Notes: generated by a model not told the origin, from the sequence alone. 64,000 nucleotides of DNA from Geosiphon pyriformis (GCA_016748015.1 JAAOMT010000436.1:687940-751939), one strand, 5' to 3'. Shown: positions 23,009-35,597, counted from the first letter of the stretch. Numbers and translations are program-made.

Positions 23009-23581
23009 CAGTGTTGGCACTGGACGTCCAGATTTTTCCAGAGTTCCAGTAATTCCAGTGGAAGCTCTCACTGGAACGATTATTCTACTGGAACCAATAT
23101 AATGTTAACCAATCAAAATGTAGGCATAGTAAATAATGTAACCAATAAAAATGTATACATTAATAGCGAAAACTAATTGTTATTATTTATAAAATTTGGT
23201 TCCCATTTTGCCCTGTTATCTATTGCTGGGTGTCTGTAATTACTTAACAAATCACCTTCCATATTGCCATTATTATCACGTTCTGCCTTTTCATCTTCTA
23301 ATCTGGCAATCTCCTCATCTATTAACATCTGTTCCCAGTCACGTAATTGATTTTCCCAATCATCGGGCGTTATTATACTTGATGGTTCATTATCCATCCT
23401 ATATTCATTTAGTTCGTTAGTAGGTTCATCGGTAGACTCATCGGCAACCTCATCGATGGGTACATTTTAATAGAGAAAAAATTTTCCCAAGCCACTGGAC
23501 ATCACTGGACGTCCATCCAGTCGGGTCCAGTGACATTCCAATTCCAGTAAATTCCACTGGACGTTCCAGCGAACATCACTG
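23009..23581. mobile_element. Non-autonomous hAT-type DNA transposon
   Basis: The left end is CAGTGTTGGCACTGGACGTC. The right end reads inward CAGTGATGTTCGCTGGAACG. Both continue into CCAG-rich subterminal repeats (CACTGGA, TTCCAG) in inverted orientation. The 8-bp flanks atatattc (23001-23008) and ctctattc (23582-23589) agree at 6 of 8 positions, consistent with an aged hAT target duplication. CAGTG ends and 8-bp duplications are hAT hallmarks. Inside is a leftover of a transposase C-terminus on -. Confidence 0.75.
23173..23470 (-). pseudogene. Remnant of a hAT transposase C-terminus
   Basis: On -, an open frame runs from the left of MDNEPSSIITPDDWENQLRD through WEQMLIDEEIARLEDEKAER to YRHPAIDNRAKWEP and a stop. 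The HPA-D-AKW ending resembles the extreme C-terminal tail I recall from fungal hAT transposases. Upstream, the frame is rich in Asp, Glu and Thr until a stop near 23470. There is no catalytic domain, so the element depends on a full copy elsewhere. Confidence 0.55.
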
Positions 23582-25009
23582 CTCTATTCTGTTATTTTCA
23601 TCTTTGTTGCATTGCTGAAAAAAATTATTAATCTTTTCTTTTAAAGCTCAAAGTGCTTTATTTACATTTTCAAATTTTATTGGGCAATAATTCTCAGTAA
23701 ATATTTAGTCTTGTCTTATTTTTATTAAATTTCTCTTACCAAATTTTATCGACTTATTTACAGTCAAGACAAAGTTTATTCACACAGCATCAATATTTTT
23801 TATAAATTGAAATGGCAGCATTCTGCTTAAAATTAACAAAGCAAACTTCATTTCAAACTTTGCATAAACTTAAACTCGAATTGAAAATAATTGGTGTAAT
23901 GCTAAAACAACAAAAGTTTGTTCAGTTCAATACTTATTTTGTATTTATACTTAATAAGAAAGAGAAGTTGAATCAAAAACATAAACACATATGAACTACA
24001 ATAATAAAATACTGGAGTTTTTTATTTTGTCTTAAGTACTATTTGAGCCATTACACAAATCAGCATACTTTAGCATAAAAAAAATATAAACTGTTATTAA
24101 ATACAAAGAAAACAGTGTATTTTAAAAATAAACAAAATTAGCAATCTTTTAATTTTTAATATAATAACAAAAATAGTTTTTTGAAATTCAATATTATCAA
24201 CAATAAAATTATAGATATTATTATTAATGGCTTATTTTTCTCTAAAAATAAACAAAATAACCAAAATTATATATGTATAATAATATTGTTTAAGAAAAAC
24301 AATAATGAGAACAATATTTATTATGTAAAAATCAAAAATATGTTTTAATTCTATCTTATTAAAGATTATATATTCAATAGTTTTTTTTTGCCAGATTAAA
24401 AATGTGCTCTATGTAATAAAATTATATATTAAATTGTTTTAAATTAACTGTTTAAGTAATATTTAAGTGTATAATATACTAAAGTAGTTTATACAATAAA
24501 TTTAAAACAAATAACAAAAATTTTAAATGATAGTTTTACTTGAATTTTCTTATTAACAAATAATTTTTTTATTTTTTATTAGTTTTTTTATTTTAACCAA
24601 TGTATTTAATTTTATTTTAAAGATATTTAATACAATTTTTATGTAATTATAATTTTAATATTTTAATATTTTAATATTATATCATTAAAAATATGTTTAA
24701 TCTTTTAATTACTTTTTCTAATGTATTATGTTTACAATAATATGCTAAACTTTTTAATTATAGCTTAAATAATATAATAATATAATAAAATATCATAATA
24801 ATATTATAATTTATATTAAAAAAAGACCAACTTTCTAATTATTTAAATTTAGTATAATTTTTATTTGCTTAAAGTTTTTAATTTAATAAATTGTAATAAA
24901 TCATATAAACAAATAGTTTTTAAAAAATAAATTTATTTTCAACAGTTTTTTTTATTATAATTAATAAGTAAAATTAAAATACTACTTAATATAATACATT
25001 AAATTAAGT
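23582..25009. other. AT-rich gap with no recognised gene
   Basis: This region of about 1.4 kb is very AT-rich. Short open runs such as 23812-23994 (+) show no family signature. Part of 24000-25009 may be eroded LINE tail, since its base make-up is the same as around the neighbouring fragment, but I cannot align it. Confidence 0.5.
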
Positions 25010-25428
25010 AATCTAAACTAAGCATAAATTATGTATTTGCTATATATAACTAATTATTTAAGTTAATTAAAACAATACTAAGCTTTTATATAAACAGAAA
25101 TATTATTGCCAATATCAAAAATAAATAAACATAAAATGTATATACTAAAACTAATATTTAAAATCTTAATAATACTAAACAATTTAAATATTTTTCTTAA
25201 TAATACAATTAAGAAACTATTAACAGAGAAAGATATTAAGCTATTTAGTAAAATTAAACCCAATTTTTCTATAATAATATAATACTTAAAATAAGCAAAC
25301 CAAATGTTATTTTTGTGTATTAAGCTTAAACCATACACAAAATTTATAATCTTATTAATAGTGTTACTTATAGAATATAGGAAGTATATTAGCATATAAA
25401 TTAGCCAACCAGAAATAGCCATAGTAAA
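25010..25428 (-). mobile_element. LINE 3' fragment, minus strand, cut by E4
   Basis: On -, 25422-25078 is open and reads NNIWFAYFKYYIIIEKLGLI, then IKILNISFSIYILCLFIFDI and GNNISVYIKA with a stop. It is the same C-terminal tail as in copy A. The 3' tail (25077 down to about 25010) matches the reverse complement of the copy A tail. The LTR of E4 begins at 25429, so E4 landed in this LINE; the 5' part should lie beyond the window. Confidence 0.78.
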
Positions 25429-26008
25429 TGTGGAATTCCAGAAATTTCAGGATTCTTGTACAAGGAATTGCGGAATTTCAGAATTCCAGAATTTCTCATA
25501 GAAAAATTGCAAGATTCCAGGAATTCCAGAATTTCTGGTGTAAAAAATTGAAGAATTGAGGAATCTCAATTATGTATATATAGTGGTAGCATTAGAAGTA
25601 GAAAAACAGACCTCTCAGTTTAGATTTAATCTAAGCAATCTTTTAATTCACAAATATTAATAAAGAGTTATTTGATATTTCAATCTATTCTCCACTATCA
25701 ACACTTCATGTTAATAGTCTTAAATACTTGACTACACTGGAACAATAGTTCTTGATCACAGCTATTGATAGAATACTAACAATCATTGTCTTGGCTTATT
25801 TTTTTTATTTTATTTTATTTTCTGTTATTATTTCTTTTGTGTATTACTAATTGGATTAAAAAGATTCATGCACGGAGATATTAACATCAGAATATAGCAC
25901 TGGTAAAAGACCCAGGAATAAGGGTAAACACTTGGAATTGAAGATAGTTTACCAGAAGGATTACCAGCTATTACACTAAAAAAAAAATTGACAAAACTGT
26001 GGTTTTAG
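25429..26008 (+). repeat. E4 5' LTR, left part (split by E2)
   Basis: It starts TGTGGAATTCC. From about 25571 it aligns with the E5 LTR (51671 onward), sharing TATATATAG, the CTTCATGTTAATAG block and the GACAAAACTG block. It stops at 26008 exactly where E2 begins, and the alignment with E5 resumes at 45991. The first 130 bp are a different, palindromic tandem repeat (GGAATTCCAG type). Confidence 0.85.
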
Positions 26009-26874
26009 TGTTACCTGAGTAGAAAAACCAAAAAGCTATGGAAAAACATGACAAAAAAACATAATAAGAAAAATGCAGTACAACTTAAGATAACACAGAG
26101 CAAATACAAGCAATAGCTAGCAATAGTGAAGCAATTGAAAGCAATCCTATAAAACCAAAAAAATGTATAAAAGCAAGTAGTTGTAGAAGTTGAAAAGTCA
26201 GACAATTAGTTAGAAATCAAATTTTACTTTGTATTATACTTATCATATATTCATAGTCTGAAATACAATAAATTATCAAAACCAAATTCAATTTACCAAT
26301 TCATATTCTCACATCTTATGGATTTTAATTGAAATTAAAATCAGTATTTTCTACTTTTGTTTTAGAACAGATGCTATTAGCATAAATGCTTTGAACCCTT
26401 AACAATTTGAACCAATTGCTCTTGATCACAACAATTGACAGGAACTAATTCTTTTTTTTTCTTTTTCTTTTTTTCTTTTTTTATTTTATTTATTTTATTT
26501 TTTTGAAGTGACAACATAGAAAAATCGACTGTCTTGGAATAGATTTCATGATAGTCTGGTAAAAGAAGGAAGCTTTCTCTAAGTTTTAGATATTTGATAG
26601 CTTACTAAAAAGGCAAAAAGACAACACCAGACTCTAATAACTGCGCTTGTTAGTGCAGAGAAAAAAGTTTACATTTACAGAAAACATTGCAATTGATGAA
26701 AGACAAACTTTGTGTCTTATAACCAAAGAACTCAATAGGTAAATTCACAGCTAGAAATAGACCTTCAAAGACTGATAACACTAATATGGTGGAAAAAACA
26801 GACAACTTTGAAAAATAAAATAAAATTAGAGCACCAAACATTACCACCATATCCTATCCAGTTTACCTGTAATA
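26009..26874 (+). repeat. E2 5' LTR (866 bp)
   Basis: It starts TGTTACCTGAG and ends ACCTGTAATA (the family ends TAACA). TATAAAAG at about 26163-26172 is the likely promoter. A pyrimidine-rich tract lies at 26450-26500. Confidence 0.88.
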
Positions 26875-26919
26875 TTTGGTGCTCTCTGTGAGATTATAAA
26901 TCCACAGAGACAAAGCACC
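26875..26919 (+). other. E2 primer-binding site in a hairpin
   Basis: TTTGGTGCTCTCTGTGAG follows the LTR. GGTGC and TCTCTGTG (26878-26890) can pair with CACAGAGA (26903-26910) and GCACC (26915-26919). Confidence 0.65.
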
Positions 26920-26932
26920 CTAAAGATATACA

Positions 26933-28545
26933 AAAGTGGTGACTATTGGAACAATAGGAAAAGACCACTTCTTGTATAGAAGAGCATTATTTCAATACTT
27001 TCGAAAAGATCTAGGAATACCAGCAGAAACCACTATCACAGAAAGTGATTTTTGCAACTATATTAATGCAAAAATCAACTGCTTGTTAGGCTGTGCAACT
27101 GATACAAAAAGACTTGAAGAACAAATCTATCAAAGCTTACTAGGGTACTCAACAACTACTACTACTCGAGCAATTGCTGAAACTCTACACATAGTCAATA
27201 TAGACATTAAACACTATATGACAAAACAATTTTCTCAAATACAACAACCAGTAGAATTTGATCTGGAAGAATATAAGAATAGATCCAATAATTTTACAAC
27301 TGTCCAAGACAAGTCTATGGTCAACAAGAAACCAAGATTTCTCTCCTCAACAATTTTACCATATCATTAAACACCCCAAAGTAGAATTGTATTCAATTCA
27401 CTCCGAGAAATCTAGTCAAAAACACCACAAATTCCTGAAAATCCACACTTTTGGGGCCAACACAGTTGGACTAAATCACTAAGAGAATACAGATTGCTGT
27501 TTGGAAATCTTACCTCAACAGCTGGTCAAACAGAAGGAAACATGTCAACTTGGAAACAGCCACCAGCACAAAACCCAGCAGAATCAGCATCTCTCCTGAT
27601 AGAAAGAACAGCTATCTTACAACCTATTGATTCCAGCAACAAAAAGAAACAACCAGCATTAGCACCCAGAGAACACTCAAATACATGGACACCAATCTCT
27701 TTAACTGTAATTAGTAACACCCCACCCATTAACCAGATCATGGCCTATCAGAATATTGCTAAATTGTAGAAATTCTCTGATGAAAAGATAACGCATATTC
27801 TTGGATCATGGACACTGAGAAAACAATTACCATTAATGGATAAAACAATGACCACACAATTCAGGCATTGCTGTTTTTTTTGACTGAAACCACCAATTCA
27901 TAGTACTAGAGCCTTGCAGAGAAGCCTACTTCCTTTACAGAGTTTAAACTCACTTTTCTGCAATACTTTTGTGACCCTAATACACTTATTTGATTGCAAA
28001 ATCAATTCAGTATAATAAAACAAAATGATCATAAAGTAGTAACTACTTATCTCAGAAGATTCAATCAGGTTCTTTGACAAATCCTAGCCATCGAGCAGAA
28101 TTATTATACCACTGCACAAGTCCTTAATCAATTCATTAAAAAACTAAAAAGCAGCCTTCTAAGATCCGTACAACCTCACCATCTGGCAAACCTACAAGAA
28201 GCAGTCACTCTCGCTCATGATTTTGAGTCCACAAAACAAGAAGTAAACCATACCCAAGCTGTTAACTTAGTCATCAATAGAACCTTTGACATCAACACAA
28301 AGATAACCCAATTAAGTGAAAAATTAACTCAAAAAATTGAGGGATTTTTAGCCAGAACCACAAAAACTTACCAACCACCACAATGAAAAGAAAATAACAA
28401 CAACAGCAGATATTCACTGCAACAGAATCATCAGCAATAGCAACAATCTTGGAGATTTGATCCCCATAACTGTTACTACTGCCAGAAACCTGGACATATT
28501 GCCCATGACTGCAGAAAAAAGATAATGAACCAAAATCAAGGAAAC
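26933..28545 (+). pseudogene. E2 Gag (degenerate)
   Basis: The frame opens with GTG GTG near 26933-26936 where E4 has ATG. An N-terminal domain of about 110 residues (YRRALFQYFRKDLGIPAETT, then YQSLLGYSTTTTTRAIAETL) recurs in E3-E6. A Pro/Gln linker follows, then the Gag core (about 27740-28300). The zinc knuckle CYYCQKPGHIAHDC at 28471-28512 is intact (CX2CX4HX4C). Stops interrupt throughout. The polymerised protein would package element RNA. Confidence 0.75.
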
Positions 28546-29079
28546 TAATACTAGCAACCAAGATATCAGCAAAACATGGTATCTCAATATTCTATCCCTC
28601 AAAATCCACTTCTTCAGTACACAAAACAAGTCCCGTACACTCAATCACCACCCCAGAATTACTATTAACCACTACCAATAACACAAGCAATTCCTTACTA
28701 TCAAACTCCCCCTTATAGCCAGCCCAGATCTTGAACTATAGACTATAATCAGAGATGGAAGAATCCTAACAACAATCAGGTACAAACCAATAGTGGACCA
28801 TCTCAACCAATTCCTTGTGGTCCTGCACAATCTCAACCAGTACCAACTGGATATCCAAATCAAGCTTCCTATCTCAGTCTCATAGAAGACCAGGATTTTG
28901 ATAAATCTACATCTATAGAAGAGAAGGATGTAGAACAAATCTCCCAACCTTCCAAGCAAACAAAAAACAATATCCCACCAGCCACACTGAGAACATCATC
29001 TTAGCTGCCATATTTTCTTTTGACATCAATAATTTGAACACCCACAGGCTTTTTAGTGGGACAGCCATCAATCAGAATA

Positions 29080-29420
29080 AACCAATAACAGCCCTATACA
29101 CCAATGCCAGAGTCGAAAGAATAGACATTAAATTAATCCTGAATAGTGGATCAGCTGGTAACATAATTATGAAGCAGCTCATAGACCAACTAAGTCACTG
29201 AGTAGACCATGCTGCTACTGCCTGGATCATTACAGCAGATGAAAACACAAAAACCCCAATAAGAGAAATTAACAACTTCCCCTTCGAGATTAATGAAATC
29301 CAGATTCCTACCAAGGTACTCGTTATAGAAGCTACTCAATATTAAGCTCTGATAGAAAATAATTGGTTGTCAAAAACCAATGCTATGCTCAACTGGAATA
29401 CCCAAAAACTTCAACTCACA
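29080..29420 (+). pseudogene. E2 aspartic protease region
   Basis: The text ALYTNARVERIDIKLILNSG is followed by SAGNIIMKQL and, later, TKVLVIEATQY. The catalytic DSG reads NSG (codon AAT at 29142-29144). It aligns throughout with E3. Confidence 0.72.
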
Positions 29421-29689
29421 TTTAATGAACAGCATGCCTGAGTTCCAGCTACATGTGGACATTTTAAAACCCAACATACTGAGGAACCCCTAATTGAATT
29501 CAAAGACACACCACTATCACCGACCATTGAGATCTATCAAGTTTCATGGGCAGACAATTATTAAACTGAACTATCCTCACCACTAACCTGGGAAGAAAAA
29601 AGAAAAAACAGAGCCAAAGAAGAACCCCAATTGTTATTACTAAGATATGTAACCTCAGACCAAAAAAATTTATTTTACCAATCTCCAAA

Positions 29690-30310
29690 ACTAATATGTG
29701 TTGATTGTGGAAAGAAGCTATCCATATATTGGAGACAATAAAGAATGGCCTACCACTACAAAATACTACTGCAAATCTTGTGTATTGGAAAAATTTAGAT
29801 GACTGAAATGACAAGGCAAGTGGGACAACATGCCATGCTTTGTATGTGGTGAGATTCTGCCCAATAAAAGACTCTAGAATAATGTGCCTGGCAGAGGAGA
29901 AACATGCAATGAAATTTGTCAGTACACCATATTAATCAACAATTGGGTATAAAAGGGAACTCCCATTGAGGATGCTTAGAAACAAGCACTTAATAAGCTG
30001 GACAGTTATCCACATGATGATCACAAAATTTGAAGAATGGCAAGCATCAAAGCCAAAGGCACCATGCCCAAAGAAATACAAGAAATCAAGAACAACTCTT
30101 AGATGCCTAAATATAATGGACCCAACTACCCCATAGATGATTTCTTTATAGATGACCCTGATGTATTTCAGAACTAATATCAAGAATTGGCTTTGACCCG
30201 AAAAAAGCAATAACAGTGGCTAGTTGATCTAAATACCAAACTATGCGATTACTGCTTAATTTCTTACCACTTTCAATATTGTGACAAGTGTGATCTTATG
30301 TTCAACCCAC
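29690..30310 (+). pseudogene. E2 Cys-rich module
   Basis: It aligns with the E3 Cys-rich module: ICVDCGKKLS-type, YYCKSCVLEKF and CFVCGEILP pairs, then FQYCDKCDLMF near 30275. Stops and at least one indel are present. See the E3 entry. Confidence 0.5.
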
Positions 30311-30479
30311 CTCCCAGAATTCTATACTCAATCACTAAATTACCTAAGCCTGAGAAAGAAGAGGAATTACTCACCAAGAACATGTTATTTTAAGAGCTGA
30401 ATTAGACTATCAAAATAGAATAATACCTCACATATCCTGATCTCTCCAAAAAATTAGAATTAAAATGGTATAATAACAA

Positions 30480-30870
30480 CAATGAAGGAATATGCCCAGA
30501 AAGAACACATAAAACCAATGCAGGTTTTAACTTAAGATACCCTGAACAATCACCCATAGTTATAGTTTCATATTCCCTGGTAAAAATAGATCTCAAAATA
30601 GTGCTAGAAATTTCTGTTAGCACTATGATACAAGTAGTGTCTAGATCGAGTCTTGCAAAGAAAAAAATTGACGTAAAAAAAGGAATTATTAATGCTAGAT
30701 ATACAGGAAATATCATTGTGATGCTACAAAACAATTCAGACAAATCCTATAAGATTAAATCTCATGAAAAGATTGCCTAAGCTATCTTCTTATCTTTAGT
30801 CAAAATATCCCAACTAGTCCCAATTACCACCCAAAAAGAATTAGGCCTTACTGCTTAAGGAATCAATGAG
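30480..30870 (+). pseudogene. E2 dUTPase-like domain
   Basis: The motifs align with E3: AGFNLRYP (motif 1, AGFDL expected), SRSSLAKKK (2), GIINARYTGNIIVMLQN (3, catalytic Asp to Asn) and EKIA-stop-AIF (4). The degenerate motif 5 region is near 30850. Inactive. Confidence 0.75.
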
Positions 30871-31339
30871 TTTGGCTTAAGTAGAAAAGAAAACATAACA
30901 GTCAATTTTATAAAGGAAGATAGTGACCAGGGAAAACTTATCTACACCAACATCATCATTTCCATCCCTCCTTATCAGTAGTACATTCTTAAAGTTGACT
31001 GGAGGATTTAAAACCAAGCACTAGTCTTCAAAGCCAATTCTGAGATCTGCTTGCTAGCCGATATTACTAATCTGTACTTACTAGCCAAAGCTTATAAACA
31101 CTTCAAATTCCCATTCACAATCTGGCTAAAAACATTATCAAAATTTCTAAGAGAACCCTTGTTGGTTCCATATCTTCAGATATTCAGAATCCAGAAAAAC
31201 TCCAGCTCATTCAAAATTTTGCTCAATTGTTCTTGTTCTGTGACATTACCTCACAAATATGAAACCTGCCAAAGGAAAGTTATTTGTTCATGCCGAAAGA
31301 AATCAATAAACTCAATCTGGGAAATCTGAGTATTTTACA

Positions 31340-32720
31340 GCAAATACAACTTAAGATTCTATTGAACTAATATGCCAATGTTTTTGCCAGTGAAAATGAG
31401 TTCGGATGCACTAACATTGTGAAACACCAGATTGACACTGAAGATGCTTGACCTATTAAGCAGTGAACTTATTGAGTACCTTCATCTGGCAATAATTTGA
31501 TTAAGCAAGAAGTACAACAAATGCTTGACAATGGACTGATTAAAGAATCATTAAGCCCTTGGTTCTTTCCAATGGTCTTAGTCACAAAAAAGAATGGAAA
31601 GATAGAATTCTGTGTGGATTACCAAAAATTAAACAGTGTTACCCAAAAAAATAGCTATTCCACTCCTATTATTCAAGAAATCTTAGACAACTTAGGAAAG
31701 AAGAAATGGTTCTCATCACTAGATCTAGCCAGTGAATATTGGCAAGTTGAAATGGACCCAAAAGACAAAGGGAAAACAGCATTCACCATCTGAGATAAAA
31801 ATTTTGAATTTAATATGATGCTTTTTGAACTGTGCAATACTTCCACTATCTTTCAATGTCTTATGGATGTCGTGTATAAAAGAATTTTGTGGAAATTAGT
31901 CATAGTATACTTGGATAACACCAATGTTTTTTTGGAAACATTCGATAAACATTTGCTCTATTTGCAACAAGTCTTCGAACACCTTTAAGATGTCAGATTA
32001 AAACTCAACCCTGATAAATGCTTTTTTAGGAAAACTGAACTGAAATTCTTAGAACATGTGATTAGCAAAAACAAAGTAAAACTCGACCTAGACAAAATCC
32101 AAAAAGTCAAAGATTTTCCAGTCCCAATCAATCTACAAGAGCTACAAAAATTTTTAGGATTGGCTGGATACTACCACCAATTTGTTAAAAGATTTTTAAC
32201 TATTGCAAAACCCATTTATCATTTATTGTCCAAATATGTGCCATACCTGTGGAAAAAAGAGCAACAAAAGATCTTTGACTATTTTAAACAGCAATTAATC
32301 ACATCTCCAATACTAATCTATTCTGACTTCACTAAATGATTCATTGTTGCTACAGATGTATCAAAAAATGCACTAAGAGCTATATTATCACAAATAGGAC
32401 CAGACAAAAAAGAACATCCAATTGTTTACACCAGTTGCAGTACCAGCCCTGCAAAAAAAATATATAGTACAACAGATTTGGAATGCCTTACCATTTATTG
32501 GGCTGTACAAACATAGAAACACTACCTCAGACAACTATTTGACCTATATACTGATCATAAAGGACTCATTTGGTTACTTAATAACCCATAGCTGAAAGAA
32601 AAATATGTGAAATGGAGTACTTATTTGCAATAATTCCCACTCAAAGTTCATTACAAGAAAGGATTCAAGAACACCAATGCTGACAGTTTGTCAAGAATGC
32701 TACAAACCTAATTTCAGACC
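31340..32720 (+). pseudogene. E2 reverse transcriptase and RNase H
   Basis: Open piece 31497-31793 has KQEVQQMLDNGLIKESLSPW, KKNGKIEFCVDYQKLN and FSSLDLASEYWQVEMDPKD. The catalytic box near 31905 reads VYLDNTNV (YLDD changed to YLDN). Open piece 32058-32339 carries FLGLAGYYHQFVKRF and TSPILIYSDF. RNase H (VATDVSKNALRAILSQ, YTDHKGLIWLL) follows with stops and ends in ADSLSRM near 32690. Confidence 0.85.
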
Positions 32721-32929
32721 CATGAACACACTTATTTATTAGCAATTACATCAGTACCTATTGACACTATATTTCAAAGAGATATTATCTCAACAGAAAC
32801 AAAATACCATACAGAAACAAGCACAAAATTACTTTATTCAAAATGACTAACTCTATTATTGAGAATAACGAAACCACACCACCTCACAACAATTGATTAA
32901 GGACAATAAAAAAGAAGCTATATTATATA

Positions 32930-33970
32930 GTATGCATTTCGACCCAATTGCAAAACACTTCAACAAAGATGCAACTCTGGAAAGAACAACAAATTTATAC
33001 TATTGGCCTATAATGTATAAGGATATCTTCGAATATGTTTGCAATTGTGATTTATGTCAATGAAGAGGAAGAGCCAGGATAACAAAACCACTTTGACCCA
33101 TTCCAGTTGGAAATCCATTTGATAGAATTGGGATCAATTTGGTTGGTCCTCTCTCAATTACATCTAAAGGAAATTGTTACATTGCTGTAGTCATAGACTA
33201 TCTTACAAAATGGCCAGAAGCCAGAGCAATCCAAGTAGCTGATGCCAAAACAGTAACTGAATTCATATACCAAGATCTAATACACAGACATAAATGCCTG
33301 AAAGAACTGTTATCAGACTAAGGAACACATTTTGTCAATACTATATTAACTAAATTGAGTCAATGTTTTGGTATAAAATGACTGTTATCATTACCATATT
33401 ACTCACAAACAAATGGACTGGTAGAATGGTTTAACAGAACATTATGTGAAACATTAGCAAAAATAAGTTACGAAAATGAACAAGAATGGGACTTATTTAT
33501 ATCTTCTGTACTCTTTGCATATTAAACATTAAAGCAAAATACAACACAGTTTACATCATTTGAATTAGTCTATAGAAGAAAAGCAACATTATCTATTGAA
33601 CAAGAAATAGCATTCTACTCAACAGAAACTATCAACAAAAAATTTTTGAAGATATCTTATGCCAAAGAATATACCAGCTAATAAAAATGTTAGAAAACAA
33701 TCATAAAATAGCAGCTAACAATATTAGTAATGCTCAAAAATGACAAAAAAAAAGACATAATAATCATCTATTCGAACAACCAATGGAATTTAAGATTGGA
33801 GACCAAGTATTGTTACATCATACAAAAGCAGAAAAACAATAGAGTGGAAAGTTTGACCCAAAGTGGAACAGCCCATTTTACATACATAAAGTGTTAGGAA
33901 ATAAAGCTTACAAATTACAATTAGAAAACAGGATTTTAAAAAAAATAGTTCATAGGAATCAATTAAAAAT
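32930..33970 (+). pseudogene. E2 integrase
   Basis: It contains KHFNKDATLERTTNLYYWPI, C-x2-C text near 33048, and the core blocks LVGPLSITSKGNCYIAVVID, KELLSD (33299-33320) and TNGLVEWFNRTLCETLAKIS (second Asp and Glu present). It ends with FDPKWNSPFYIHKVLGNKAY, a GPY/F-like module. It lies one base out of frame with RNase H, as in E3. Confidence 0.82.
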
Positions 33971-34161
33971 TTATCATGTGAAACAACAGTCATTGTCATC
34001 AGTACATCAACTAGGAACACAAATTCTATTAAGATATACCACGAGATCTGGAACCAATTATTGTTATTGAAACATAGACAACATATAGCAAATTAAATTG
34101 GAAAATTCAAGTATATATACTATCCAGAAAACAATGAGAAAACGATAGAACCTTTTTCAAC

Positions 34162-34896
34162 ATGAATCTTTCAGATCAAATTCTACAACTTTTGAAACAA
34201 CTGTTTGATGCAATTTAACAATCTTCTGCTCAAATTGAAATCACAATTGATAAAAAAGAGATATGATACAGAGATAGGAGCAAGAAAGAGGTGGATAAGA
34301 GTTCAATTAGAACTAAGCTGTTCCACCCTTACAAACAAACCTCTTTCTATGAAAAAAAAAGAAAAAGGGATATGACAGGGATAGGACCCAACACAGCTAA
34401 GGAGAAGGGAAAGGTAACAGAAATAGAACTGTGTTGGATGAGAATTGAAAAAATAAGGAAGGATCTGAACAAGCAAATACTGGAGCTGGTAATAGGAGAA
34501 TAGACACCTAAAAATGCAAAAAAATGAAAAAAAAAACTTCCACTCATCTATTGGCTATTTAAAATTGGGTTACAATTAGGATTAAATAGCCCATATGAAA
34601 ATCTCAACTGTTGAACAATCAACAAAAAAGCCCACAAACAAGTAGAAGAATTCGTGAGAAGAAACAACTTAAACCTATACTACAAAACAACATACTGACT
34701 ATATTCAGCATTTAAATACTGTCCAACGGTACTACTAAATAAAACTCTAAAAACTATCACAGTCAACAACATAGGATGGATGACAAACACCCAATTTGAA
34801 GTTCTACAAAAAGCAATACTGAAGACAACATTCGAGTTCTTTACAGAAAACACAAACTTGGCTAAAATAGATGATTTCGCAGAAGCTTAATTTTAA
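34162..34896 (+). pseudogene. E2 3' ORF of unknown function
   Basis: It starts MNLSDQILQLLKQLFDAI and contains ITIDKKEI. A variable charged middle follows, then a conserved C-terminal half (NNLNLYYKTTY, CPTVLLNKTLKTITVNNIG, QFEVLQKAIL). It pairs over its length with E3 44019-44753. There are several stops. No known domain is recognised. Confidence 0.55.
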
Positions 34897-34910
34897 AAAA
34901 AGAGGGATAA

Positions 34911-35539
34911 TGTTACCTGAGTAAAAAAACCAAAAAGCTATAAAAAAATGTGACAAAGAAATGTGACAAGAAAAATGCAGTACAACTTGAAGTAATACAG
35001 AATAAATGCAAGCAATAATTAGCAATAATAAGCAATAGCTAGCAATAGTGAAGCAATTGAAAGCAATTCTGTAAAACCAAAAGAATAAAAGCAAATAGTT
35101 GTAAAAGTTGAAAAGTCAGACAGTTAGTTAGGAATCAAATTTTACTTTGTATTATATTTATCATATATTCATAGTCTGAAATACAATAAATTATCAAAAC
35201 CAAATCCAATTTACCAATTCATGTTCTTTCATCTTATGGATTTTAATTGAAATTAAAATCAGTATTTCCTACTTTTGTTCTGGAACAGATGCCATTGGCA
35301 TAAATACCTTGAACTCTTAATGATTTGAACCAATTGCTCTTAATCACGGCAATTAATGAGAACTAATTCTTTTCTTTTTCTTTTTTTCTTTTTTTATTTT
35401 ATTTTTTTTATTTTTTTGGAGTGGCAACATAAGAAAATTGACTGTCTTGAAATAGACTTCGTGATAGCCTGGTAAAAGAGAAAAGCTTCCCCTAAGTTTT
35501 GGATATTAACATTATCTTGGTAGCTTACCAGAAGGACGA
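34911..35539 (+). repeat. E2 3' LTR, left part (split by E3)
   Basis: It starts TGTTACCTGAG and follows the 5' LTR to the AGCTTACCAGAAGG block, where the E3 LTR begins at 35540. The missing remainder is 45729-45990. AATTTTAAAAAAAGAGGGATAA just before it is the polypurine tract. Confidence 0.88.
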
Positions 35540-35597
35540 TGTTACCCGAATAGAAAAACCGATCCAAAGTTATGAAGAAATGTGACCAAAAACGTAA

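Larger units (their letters stand above)
26009..35539 (+). mobile_element. Ty3/Gypsy element E2, main part
   Basis: The 5' LTR is 26009-26874. Gag, protease, Cys-rich module, dUTPase, RT, RNase H, integrase and a 3' ORF follow. The 3' LTR begins at 34911 and is cut at 35539 by E3, continuing at 45729-45990. The target duplication is 4 bp: ttag (26005-26008) and tcag (45991-45994), differing by one C/T. E2 is the most mutated of the dUTPase elements, with many stops and at least two frame changes, in keeping with its being older than E3. Confidence 0.9.

Noticed and set aside
23812-23994. Open frame of 60 codons on + after the hAT element
   Set aside because: No start context, no family signature, and AT-rich surroundings; not supported as a gene.
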